A stretch of DNA of 64,000 nt from Zygnema circumcarinatum. Lineage: Eukaryota; Streptophyta; Zygnematophyceae; Zygnematales; Zygnemataceae. This document shows, piece by piece, positions 11,971 to 23,700 of the stretch (within the stretch, counting starts at the first letter, position 1; every line of letters starts with the position of its first letter). Position numbers and translations under genes: made by a program. The stretch lies in NCBI GenBank assembly GCA_037447605.1, contig CM074815.1, positions 1,742,525 to 1,806,524 of the forward strand, written 5' to 3'. The notes under the pieces are model-generated. The model did no database searches and was not told the origin of the DNA. It was given only the letters and a program-made list of their open reading frames with translations.

Positions 11971-13128
11971 TTTGGCCACGTGGCAGTGACGTGGCGCTAG
12001 CGTACGGTCCGGCTCACAAGCGTATCGATCGTCGTCGTTGCGCGATCCATCGTCTCCTGTTGTCACGCTATGAAAGCAAGCCGAATATCGGCCTGGTTTG
12101 ATATTGAGGCGTATCTCTACATCTCGATATATATCATGTCAATATCGATACAGATATATCGTATTGGATCTGGCTGACAACCACGAGAAGATCGGGCAGC
12201 TGTTTGACCGTTGGATTGCCGCGTGGGAGATTCTCGGACTTTTCTCGAGGACACGCCACGTGTCCACACGCCTCCGTGTCACCACGCCGCTCTTTGCCAG
12301 TTCGCTGTCGCAAGCAAACTGAGATCTTCACAAGACTGCAACCATGGAAATGATACACGGAATTGCCCTAAGCATTACCGTACGGTACGGCACCAAACCC
12401 GCTTCCGTGCAGCCGTGCTCCCAGGTGGACCCGCTCCACTGCCGGTTCCAACTTGTTGACCCCTCCAGTTGATCCGTTGACCCAGCGGCATCGGCGCTTT
12501 GCCGAGTTCAAACGCCCCCTGCTTTGCCTCCACTACCCTTGCTACCGTACTTGGCGGCCTTGGCGCTGCGGCCCTGCGGGTGTCCGTACCTTTGGTACAT
12601 TCATACGGCTGCGCACTTCGAGCGCTCGATCCCACGCGTCCTGAACGCCTACAAGCTGCCACGAGACGCTTCCTGTTCTGCCACGTGGCCATTTCCCGAG
12701 GGCGCTTATCCGGCCCGCGATTTGCGGGCGGCAGCCAGTGAGGGCCACGGGCGTTTATCTGGGCGGGGCCGGGCCGGGCTGTCGGCCGACCAAAACTTTG
12801 GCCCTTCCTGCCCGCTGCCCGACCCTAGGCCCAGGCCTGTCTGGCTCTACGCGGCATGCATACGTCAGCTGTGTTTTTCGCCGCCGATAAACGACAGAGA
12901 TCTGCCCCAGTTCAAAAGCGAACTTCATCCTCGCCGCAAATCCGTGCAGACTTCGTGCAAAATTTTCCCTCTTTTTCGCGAATGATGACTTTGTAAATCC
13001 TAACGACCCGAGTTGTTCCTCAGATTCGTATCGTATCGTATCGTACTCCGTCAGCGCCGGGCCCTCCCTCGTTCTTCTTCCCGGACGTACAGAGGACGTC
13101 CATTGACTGAGCAGGAGCACAAACAGCC
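11971..13128. other. Repeat-rich, GC-rich intergenic sequence
   Basis: It holds ATATCG/TATCG-rich sequence at 12100-12170, a short GTACGGTACGGCACC motif near 12380, several CCACGTG-type boxes, and GC-rich DNA from about 12400. Frames of 100-150 codons here show no family resemblance. The last 100 bp should include the former plastocyanin promoter and a TATCGTATCGTATCG run at about 13022. Confidence 0.45.
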
Positions 13129-13447
13129 ATGGCTGCATGGCCATGGCCATGGCCGAGCCCCGCCGCCGCCGTGGTGGGGGCCGCCCCGCGGGCCTCTCTG
13201 AAGGAGGAGGCCGGCAAGGCGCTGTTCGCGGCAGCTGCCGCGGCCTCGCTCTGCATCGCTTCTCCCGCCAATGCCGCGGTCGTGTTGATGGGAGCCAACG
13301 ATGGCGCCTTCAAGTTCGTTCCCGGCGAGCTGACGGTGAAGGAGAGGAGATCGTGTTCTTGAACAACAGCGGATTCCCGCACAACGTTGTGTTTGACGAG
13401 GATGAGGTCCCCGAGGGAGTGAATGTGGATATGAGAGGTACTGTTCT
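13129..13447 (+). pseudogene. PETE: Plastocyanin, frameshifted and truncated
   Basis: The frame from ATG 13129 gives a short Ala-rich presequence, a thylakoid-transfer-like segment ending ASPANA, and the start of mature plastocyanin ([20 protein letters not shown]). At about 13343 the sequence reads AAGGAGAGGAGATC where AAG GAG GGN GAG GAG ATC is expected. This net loss of 4 nt shifts the frame. In the new frame it continues [20 protein letters not shown], including the copper-ligand His of the GFPHN motif, and ends near NVDM. The C-terminal half with the Cys, His and Met ligands (CEPH...GM region) is not found in any frame before the KU80 terminus at 13661. It could be a pseudogene, a partial duplicate, or an assembly error joined to a lost exon. 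Confidence 0.8.
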
Positions 13448-13660
13448 ATATGAGAGGTGAGTCAATTACTGGTGATTGCTCAAGAAACCACATAAATTTT
13501 ATTGTGAGCATACACACACAGCAGCTGCGCTGCTTCCAAAAAGTATTTCACCTTTTCCTTTTTGTTTATTCAATTCTTTCAGCTCTGTGTGCGCCTTCGG
13601 GCAGCTCCAAGGACCTTCCCAACATGGTACTGCAAAAGCTTTTGCGGGCTGATGCTGAAG

Positions 13661-16600
13661 CTACTCCACAGCACTCAGTAGATGCATCGTGTCACCCTCA
13701 TCTTCTTCTAGCGCATCTCCTCCCTCTGCGGTTGCTCCTAATAAGAATCTCATTGCCGCATCTGGATAAACGTCACTGCAAGCACAGATTGACAACCACT
13801 CCGAGGCTTATCACACAATGAAAAGAAGGAACTGCTTCATGATCTCGTCCTGGAATTCGCCGATCATACAGAAGCAAATCAGTTTCTTTCCAGCCCGACT
13901 CTCGCCCCCAAAATTCTACTATAGTCAAGCTAACTGAATCCATGTAAGCTGTTGCGAGAATATTGAATGCATATAAACTGTCATGAGTACTCCATATAAA
14001 CTGTCGTCAGTACCCTGACTAAATGGAATTGCTTTCCACGGGAACATCGAGCTGGAGATAATGAATGGCTGACCTGTCTGGAGATTCCTCTTTGTCGATT
14101 AGGGTGATCTTCCTCGCAACAACTAGCTGCCAAAAATCAGCCAGTCCGGATGTATGGCACTTTGTGGCAAGAACTCGCAAAAAGCCATTGAACTCTGCAG
14201 GCTCCTGTTATGCATAACATAACAACGCTGTCATTGAGTGAACCTGGGCGGCTTTATTCTTATGCAGCAATCATGTCATTGGAGAGCTAACGACACCCAC
14301 TTTACTATGGGCCAAGAGTTAACCTGCTCAGCAAAGCAAGTAACCCGCTAATAAACACCAGTTTTAATGCACGGAAACAGACTTCCATCGGATCCATGCT
14401 CTTCTACATATATTGTTCACGGGTATAAATCTACATAATGTTGCAATGTTAAAAAGTCATGTCTCTCTCTTGAGTCGGGCAGGAGTCTCGTTTGTGCTGG
14501 GACTATCCACATAAACAAAAGCTCAATGCATGCAGGCAGTATGCAAGTAGGTAGTAGGTCTCCCCTTAGTGAAAACTGCCTCACCTGCTGTATGACACAG
14601 CCTTCTCGGAGAGCGGCAAGGGCCAACAAAGCTTTTTGGTACGTGCTGCCTTTATAGGCTGAGCTCAAAAGCTCCTCTATTCGCTTCTTCATCCCACTAA
14701 TAGCTTTGGGCAACCATTCCTCTCCATCGCGCCTCTCCAACATCGCCTTGAAATCCGATACTGGATTGGTAGCCCCCACCTCCTCTGGAAAGTCTCCTCC
14801 CTTTGTAAGACCATCCAATGAGATGTTCCTTGCGTCCTCTTCAGTGAGAGTCTCGCCCCCATTTCCTTCACTCGGTCTCGCAGCTTCCTCAATGTCTGCA
14901 AGACGTTCTCTCCAAAATCGCTTTCCCGCGTTGCCTTTCTGCAACAAGTTACATGAATAGTTCAGCATTGATAGATCAAGAAGGGCTTCTGGAGAGGGTA
15001 CAGATCGAATAGAAATATGACAGAGCTTGCGCAGAAGACCTGCGAGTATACGTCATTGGTCAATGGAGACAACAGGGTTTGAAGCCATGCTACAGTTAAC
15101 ACAACATCAGTGAAAAATCGCTGACTGATTTTCAGCTGAACCCTCCATGGACAAATAGCTGAGCCTGCTCTGATAATGGACTTGCTTGGGAAAATGCATC
15201 GTAACGGTGGATTGCCGCTAATTGGAAAGCTAAAAAGAACTGCAACTACATGCTGACAGCATAGAACTTACCAATGACCCGAGTAGACACAGAACACAGA
15301 TTAGTTTTTAAACAGGGAAAAAAGGAACTCTTCGCCAATAAAGTGATAAGAGGTGGACTCAGTCCTTTCTGTAACTCAGTGCAGATGTGATCTAGCAATC
15401 AGTTGGTGATTGCAATGTGCATGGTAACATAAACTACTTCCGATACTCTCAACGTATACAACAGGAAGCATTCCACTAGGATTAAAGGCAAACCTTTTCA
15501 GAAGGCAATAGAGAAAACGAGGATTGGAACGCTGCCATAGCTTCAGCCACAGCTTTAACATATTCGTGTGGTGGTTCTACCACTCTGCGGAGGTCTGCAC
15601 TCAAGGGGGGTACTGGAGCCTTGGAATTGACAAACTTTTGATGCAAAAAATTGTAATACCTCTGCAAAGAGAAGAACACGTAAAAGCGCCTTAAGCAGGC
15701 ATGTATGTGCTTTGCATGACATGCTTTTCACATGACATCCTTTTCTTCTTAAGAGCTCTGTTCACATGTTCAAAGTTTGAAGTCCTGTGTGCCTTATGGA
15801 TTTCAGCAGCCATCATTTTCCTGCCTGCAGCACGTAATGTTTCCAGCATGAGCGGGGATTGACCTGCAGTACGGGATTTGGGGTGTTTTCTGGAAGGTAA
15901 TCTTCCTCTCCCTCCTCCGATGTCAGATCCATGGACTGCACTAATTGCTCTGCAGCTGCAAGTTGGCTGGTGGATGGACGTTGATGTGCAGGTCTGTCTG
16001 AAAATGAGGGAAAAGTGGCATCCCTAAAATCTTCTGCAAACGGCAAAGTGTTGAGGTAGAACGAGTCAACCTGCGAGTGAGGATCACCATTTGTACAGTC
16101 ACGTGAAGGATGCTGCTCATCAAGAAGGAACAACAACTTTTCCTTACTATCGACGATGTGGAACACTGCCTTCCCCTGGTGAGTAGTGCCCACTATAGGT
16201 ATAGCTTCTAATGGATTCTATTGAGCAGGACGCATGCCCTCACAAGCTGCAGTGAAGCCAGTCTGCTACATGCACAACCAAAATCATGGTAAAAGTTTGT
16301 TTGTTTTGTTTGTTTGTAGTTTGTAGTTTGTAGCCACTTAAAATCTGAAGCCTTACCAGAGTTGGATCGTCTGTCAAGCTGGGAGTTAGCACTCCCATGC
16401 TTACTCCAAGGTCCTCGCGGTTTATGAGCTTGAAGCGAACTACGGCAACCTCTTCTCTTGCATGAAGTGCGCGGGCAAGGGCAGACATGGCGGTTGCGGC
16501 CTTCTCATTTCCGGGCTCTGGGATGACAAGGTTCACATCCTTCATAAAATAATGCCTAGCAGACAAAAAGCCCACACATCACACAAAAACACTCATTACA

Positions 16601-19600
16601 GGGCCTCACTTCAGCTTGAACAATTGCATGAAAGGGAGATGGAGATGATTGCAAGCTATAACCAATGCCAACACATTTGCGCATGTCTCGCTTCATGCTC
16701 AGTCCTTCAGCTATAGCAAACTTAGCCACAATTTGAGCTTATCAACACCTTTGTCATTTTAGTCCTCTTAGCAACTTTATTGTTGGAGGTTATGGTCCTT
16801 AAAGTCTTGACCATGAAATAAATGGTAAACAACATGCATAAATATGCTTCACATGATCCATCCGAACCCGTTTCCTTACCAAAGTCCCGTTCGACTGACA
16901 TTCACAGTCACACCCCAAATGCTTTATCCCATTTTAAAAGTAGAGGTTCCGGACTTCTGACAGCCTCATACTGTCCACCGTTGGCAAGAGAATTCATACG
17001 AAATGACTGGGGTAGTACTGCAGTAACAGCGTAAAGCATATCCGGCTTTACAACAGCATCACAGATGCCAACAAGCTGGAAGGGAAAAGGAATGTCTAGG
17101 GACCCCACAGTTGCATTACCTCGGTATTGTTGCTCTGGAGGCAAACCCCACAAGTTTGAATCCCTTTTCAGCTCTGAACATGGCGGGTGCAGAGTCTAAG
17201 GAGGAGATAGGGACTAACGACTGGCCATAACGGTAAGCCTTTACTTGCTTGTCAGGTGGTACGGACACATCTGAATCTGTCACGAGTTTGTACTCTCTCG
17301 CCATTTTCACCTGCCTTGTGGCCATGTTATCTCCTGCAGGCGCCTTGTCAGAGTAAAAGCTAAGGCTTGGAAATGACTGCTGAAGGATTTTCTTGTAGGT
17401 CCATATCTGCAGACGGCAGACAAATGAGCAACGCATATAGTCAGAACATGTGCGCATACCATCCCAAACGATCCGGACGACATTATACAACTCAGACGAG
17501 TGTAATTTACAGGACCTCACGTCTGCATCATCTCTGCCAGACATCATCCTTTGGCCAACCCTTTCCCTGCATAAGGAGGAGCTGGTCGAGTACATGCGTA
17601 CGAGATATGTGTAATAAAGCTGAAACAGAGGTTTCGCTTATGGCTTCGAACATAAACATATATAAGCACATAGATAAAGCATGGCAAGACTACTATTCAG
17701 GTATGAAACTGTGAGGTTGGAGACAGGTAACAAAAACAAGAGACAACATCCGTTTTTTAAGAAACAGTGGATACAAAATCAGGGTGAAAACATGAGCAAT
17801 TATGTTTAGACATTGATTTCTGCCTGGATAGTATCGTATCGGTCACATAAGGATCACTTAAAATGGCTCGCGTGTAACTTTCAGAGGCTTCAGGGGCAAA
17901 CTGGTTCTATTTAAGATGTCGTGGTATATTGCTGCAGTAGTCACAAGTGGAAGGAAAATGAACCTATGCTGACCCTCGGCATTCCAAAGCCATAAACCTG
18001 ATGGATAAGACGCCAAGTTCTCAAAAATATTCCTTTCATCATTAAGACTTACTGAACTTAAACAATAACCAAAGGTCCACTGGTGCAGTCCCCTGTCCAA
18101 CATTGGACAACATAGCTCCAAGCCTATATGCAGAGAATCCGCAAGCAAACTATAGTGATGAACCACTTATTGTTGTTATAAGCCCTAGCTCATGAAACAC
18201 CATGGCAAAGTGAGTGCTCTCACCTTAATGGACATCGATGGAGTAAGTTCAAGCTCCCCCCTATACGAAGTTACAGGCGTAGTTCTGGGCTTGATCCTGT
18301 TGAAGAGTGCCTCCACTTTTGTGACAGTTTTGATCTTTCCAAACGACTTAGTTACGAGTCTGCTCAAATAGGATTCATTCTCAAGAATCAGACTGAAACA
18401 GTGGGGTGGCATCTTCTCTTGGCGGATAAGGATAACATCGACTTTAATCCCCTGCTGATCTAACTTCTCTGCTAGGAGGTCAATCTGGTCCTCCATTGTT
18501 GCTGGTTCCTCGGGAGGCTCTAAGGCGGAAGCAGCATTGGTCATGAGCCAAATGCGTTTATTGCCCTTTTTCATACGACCCTTCGCCTTCATCATCGCAT
18601 CCATCCCGACCACAAGACCATTCAAAACTGACAGCGGAGTTAAGGAAACCATTTTAAAGTTGCTTGAACAATTCACTACACAATGTAATCGAAATCTGCC
18701 CGTGGCGCCTCTCACATTCAACAGAAATTGGATACAAGCCGCATAATATCTGATCGAATCGGCAACCGGTTTGGGAGATAGCCTAACTTTGCTTGTACGG
18801 ACTAAATAACGACAGGTTGACCCGCTTTGAGACGGTGATTAGAAGACAAGCTTTTAAGGTGGTTATGCGTGCAAAAATGTGAAGAAGCTTTATGAAGACA
18901 AACTGCGCATTTTGACATGAATGTTTCCCACTATGGATGGGTACATCAGGCCAAAACAAAATGCTTAAGAAAGTGGGATGCACCCACCATGCACATCTTG
19001 AAACTTCTGCGATCAAAATTTCGAATTGAAGCTTCGCTGTAGAGTTCGTTTGGTTCGCAGTACAAAAAAACCATCAGCAATTGGGGTCACTATGCAGTAG
19101 AGCTTCGTGAGGCTGCTCTGGGTCAATTCATTGAATCAGTATACAATCTCCTGGCGCACGTCCTCCCTTGATCTTCTGCAGAGTACCAAAGATATTTTCA
19201 TCCAAATACTTGACAGGACGAAGAACCGAAACATTCTCGTAGCCTCCTTTCAGTTCTGCATTCAAATCGTTTTTCGTTTCTGCAGACAGAGACGGCTCAT
19301 CAACTAAGATGCTTCTCCTCCCAAGTTGCAGGTTTTTTAACCCTAACAAATTTTCAGTGCTTGAAGACTACTATGCCCTCAGACTTTGAAGCACTTGTTG
19401 AACCAACCTGAATTCTTTAATCGCCTCCATTCCTTCCCTTCAAAGGCATGAAAAGTGGTGAAGAAACTCACCGTTACTCCCAAACAAGACGAGCGAAACT
19501 TCGTCTTTAGGATTAAACACCAGCTGCATCCATGCAGATGAACACTATAAAATAAGAAGCGGCAATTATAGTGCAGGAGAACTCAGGCACCTCAGTCAAG

Positions 19601-20141
19601 AGTATAAAGGAACACCTAGTAATCAGAGAAATAACTACGCCTCTCAACATACTGCTGAGGGGGCTCGCCATAAAATGCCTGAAGTGAACCTAGCAACAAC
19701 TGCTTTGCCATGTGCAGATGATCGGCATGCTGGCAATATAGTTGAAATGATAAAGGTTCCGCAATTCTATCCAGCTTGAGGGGATTCGGAGGAAAAAAAG
19801 GGACGTGCACTTAATAATTCAATACTTTCCAAAGGTCAAACTCTTTGCCTAGAAGACAGCGCACAGTTGCCCTGCTGTGCATGCAGGCTTGCCAGCGGCG
19901 CGTACCTTCTGAGTCATGTGTTCCCTCACAACACGTACTACGTCCGCAAGGCACGTCCGCATGGAGGGGCTCACGTCCAGCAGCACGATCAAAGTCTCCT
20001 GCGAAGTCAACCTCCGCTCCGCCGTCAATCCGCATTGCAGCAGAGCAGAGATGAGGCAGCTCCCTGCGCCGTATCCAGATGCACCACAGAGCAGGTGCCA
20101 CTCACTGCGTTTCTCGGTGTCAGCGTGGCGAGCTCGGCCAT
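13661..20141 (-). CDS. KU80: KU80, DNA-end-binding subunit of the Ku heterodimer
   Basis: Twelve exons join in phase to 726 residues: 20106-20141, 19906-19998, 19472-19523, 19145-19279, 18224-18627, 17120-17406, 16357-16555, 15864-16070, 15494-15661, 14585-14938, 14074-14204 and 13661-13775. Domain order is that of Ku80: an N-terminal von Willebrand A-like domain (LIVLLDVSPSM; GLVVGMDAMMK), the DNA-encircling beta-barrel (VKAYRYGQSLVPIS; EKGFKLVGFASRATI; MKDVNLVIPEP; YLNTLPFAEDF), a helical arm, and the C-terminal DNA-PKcs-binding-type domain (NPVSDFKAMLERRDGEEW; FWQLVVARKITLI). Ku80 pairs with Ku70 in the nucleus, binds broken DNA ends, and acts in non-homologous end joining and telomere protection. 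The start was chosen because it splices to ETLIVLLDV through a perfect GTGAGT donor. Arabidopsis KU80 is slightly shorter. Confidence 0.95.
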
Positions 20142-20795
20142 GGCGTCGCCTCTCCCTCCACTTTTCTCTCCCTTCCTCCCTTCCCTTTCTGCTTGGAACA
20201 AAGCACCTCTCCCTTTTCCTCCCCTTTCGCATTCTTGCCCAAAACGACCAATATTGGAGCCACCATCCAATAGCGACTCGCCACGTGTACACATTTGTGA
20301 CACGTCGTCAGCAGACGTGTACGAACTTTATCGAAAGTACGCTTTTTGGTCTCCCTTATGGATTTTGATGGCGGGGTCACCCGCAACAATTTTGATAAAG
20401 TCATGCAATATCGGTATCGACGTACAGTGAATATCGGTATCCGGCATAACGATATTTTGAGATATGTCCGATACGGGTGGGCCCTGCCACGGCGCCATCC
20501 AGTCAGCCTCTTTGCCCTATCTGCCCCCCTCTCCGCTCCAGCACAGGAGGAGGCAGGAGGGCAGAGCCGCCATGGCTGCATGCTGAAGCCTCAAGGAGCT
20601 TGAGGCTTCAAGGCTCGAAGGGCTTGAAATAGTATTGTCTAGCTTAGGAGGTTGGGGATCACGGTGCGAGCCGCGGGCGGAAGAATGAAGGAAGAAGCAG
20701 GAAGGGAGGCTCTTGTTGTGTGGCTATTGGCTGCGGGTGATTGTTGAGTGTTGGGAAACAGAGTTTGCTTGAAGGAATTGGGAATTAAATCAGTC
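20142..20795. promoter_or_regulatory. Shared 5' region of KU80 and SDP1
   Basis: The 654 bp between the divergent KU80 and SDP1 start codons should contain both promoters. It holds a CCACGTG box near 20281, ATATCGGTAT/ATCG repeats at 20405-20470, and a perfect hairpin at 20585-20609 (GAAGCCTCAAG, 3-nt loop, CTTGAGGCTTC). No TATA box is convincing. Confidence 0.5.
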
Positions 20796-23700
20796 ATGGA
20801 GTCTTCGGGAGATGCAGCTTTGGACCTTTTCAAGATTGGTCCCACAACAACCTATGGTCGGTTGGTAGCCGTGCAAGTCTTGTTCTGCAATCACTTCCGG
20901 CAGTTACTTTTAGCCCTTCGCTCTCGTGCAATAGACCGCCTTATGCAGCTGGAGAAGCTACTACTGTTTGTAGTCGGAGTATTCCGCAAATGGCTCAACC
21001 CGCAGAGTCCCAATTTCCTTCTTGGTTCCATATTGCTGGCAGCTTTGCTGCTTAGAAGATACAGGCTGCGTTCCATCAAAGCTGAAATTGCTATGCGGAA
21101 GAAATTCTGGTCAAATTTAATGAAATCAGCGACAACTTACGACGAATGGGCACATGCAGCTGCAATGCTTGACAAGTACACTGGAAGAAAGCAGGTACGT
21201 GATTTTTATCGCGTGAATGAATCACCCTTTACATTTCCAAGGAGAGATTTGATTGACCACCAAACCATTGCCATCACCACCGTTTCGTCCGGTCAACAAC
21301 TCTTCATGAGAAAACGAATAGCTTTCCCATGCAGCGGCTTTATTGAGAGATGGCGCAGGAGGTTACAGTAGGCCGAATAGAGGTTTTTTTTTTGCAGTGG
21401 CTCTGCCAGGTTAGAGCTATCAATTTTAGCCGGAAAAGGTCCAACCTTTGATGGATGCAATGGCACTGTGAAACTCAGACTTTATCAACTTGCTTGATTC
21501 GTCTAAAAAATGCCAAATTTCCACTATCGGGTAAATAGTAATTGAACGTGAGCCCCTGAGAACCATTGCTTCGTACTAATAAATGTGTTTGCAACTACTG
21601 CTCAGGATTCTGATTTGTATGATGAGGACCTAGTACGAGAGAAGCTTGAAGAGCTTCAGCATCGGCGACTGGAGGGAGGTGTGGAAGAGATTGCATTTGC
21701 CTTGAGAACGGACCTAGTGCGCAACTTGGGTAATATGTGCAATCCGGAACTGCATAAAGGTCGTCTACAGGTGCGGTTCAGCTAGTTTTGCGGACCCGAT
21801 TTGCTTCATGCTTGCTCTGGTGAAGTTTCTTTCATGTGTTCATTCTTATACTTCTCAACTTTCTATGGGGTGCAGACACCTCGCATCATTCAGGAGTACA
21901 TTAACGAGGTTCGATATCAATTGCGAGCAGTGGTGGAGACTGACAGTGAGGATTTCCCCCTGGAAGAGAAGTTGGCCTTTATTCATGAAACGCGTCATGC
22001 ATTTGGAAGAACGGCATTGCTATTGAGTGGTGGCGCAGCCTTGGGAGCATTCCATCTTGGAGTAGTTCGGACATTGATTGAGCATAAACTTCTGCCTCGA
22101 ATTATAGCGGGCGCTAGTGTAGGTTCCATTATTTGCTCTTTTGCTGCAACTCGTACATGGAATGAGCTGCAATGCTTTTTCGACGATCCAATGCCACCAA
22201 TGCACTTTTTTGAGGAAATGGGCAGCATTGTTGCAACTGCACATCGCTTGTTGACAAGAGGAGCTATTCACGAGATCAGCCTCCTTCAAAGAAAAATGCG
22301 TCAGCTTATTGGCGACTTGACATTTCAGGAGGCATTTGATCTTTCAGGTAAGTCGTACCCCTTAAGCAATACCATTGGCTGCCCGAAAACGATTTTTTTT
22401 TAGACAGCGCATTTTTCTTTCCTCAGTGGGAAGGTTATGGCCTTTTTGAACGCTTCAAAACTGCAAGGTAGATAGGTTTTGATCCAAACCCGTCTGTCAA
22501 CGTTAACTCGTTTCATCTTCTGCCATCTCCACCAATCCTTGATGTCGTTTTTGACAGGTCGCGTCTTGGGAATAACTGTGAGTTCCATGCGCCGACATGA
22601 GCAACCGAGGCTCCTTAACTACCTCACGTCACCGCATGTGGTAATTTGGAGTGCTGTTACTGCATCGTGTGCATTTCCAGGCCTTTTTGAAGCACAAGAG
22701 TTGATGGCCAAAGATAGACATGGACGACTAGTCCCTTATCATGTCCCGGCACAGGTATACATCTATCCTTTCTGATATATGCAGACAGATTTCGGAGGGA
22801 TATGTCCAATGAGATCAAAGGAATTTCTAAGCGTTTCATGGGTTTCAATGCCATATGTATAGTTAGTTAGTTAACTACTAACTAACTATATGTAGTTAGT
22901 GGCAGATTGCAGCCATACTTGATGACTCATTCACATTTATGGGAAGTACAGGTCGGTCCTGAAAAGCCCAGCCTAGTTGGCAAGCGACACTGGAGAGATG
23001 GGAGCCTTGATTGTGACCTTCCAATCAAGGAGTTGAAGGAGCTTTTCAATGTCAACCACTATATCGTTTCTCAGGCCAACCCCCACATAGCCCCTCTTCT
23101 CCGAATTAAGGATGCTTTCCGTGTTTGGGGTGGAAGCACTGCCGCAAAGGTATGTCTAGAATTAAGGGTCGTGCTTATGCTTGAATACACCTGAAAGCAA
23201 CCCGCGTCTGTGTGGTTTGCTCCATGGTTCCTCCGTTACGCCTTCGTTTTTTAAACTGAAACAATTAGGAAGAAGGAAACTTTTTGATCTGGGGTGCCTG
23301 CATTTAGTCTCCAGGGCAGTAATTTATGACTGAAGTACTGCTGGTGGGTAATGGCTGTGTGCAGTTGGCTCATTTGGCTGAAATGGAGGTCAAGCACAGG
23401 TGCAATCAGGCACTTGAAATGGGATGGCGATTCGGTGGTTTAGCAAAATTGTTTGCTCAACACTGGGAAGGCGATGTCACTATTGTAATGCCGGCCACTG
23501 TTGCGCAGGTAAGACAATATCTTTTTAGAACCATCTCCTTGGAGAGCGAGTAATGCTCAGATGTGCGCCATGTGCAGTTGGCATTCTTTGCCCTCCCTTT
23601 CCTAAGCTTCATGACCTGTGGGAGCTATGTTCCTGAAAAACTTGTGTGTTATTGCTTTGGTTTCAATCTGCTAATGTGCAGTTTGCCAAAATGATAACGA

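Noticed and set aside
12524-12985. 153-codon frame in GC-rich DNA
   Set aside because: No conserved motifs, overlapping frames of similar length on both strands, and no splice context.
13605-13821. Possible last exon of plastocyanin
   Set aside because: The plus frame lacks the Cys/His/Met ligand motif, and the same bases encode the last exon of KU80 on the minus strand.
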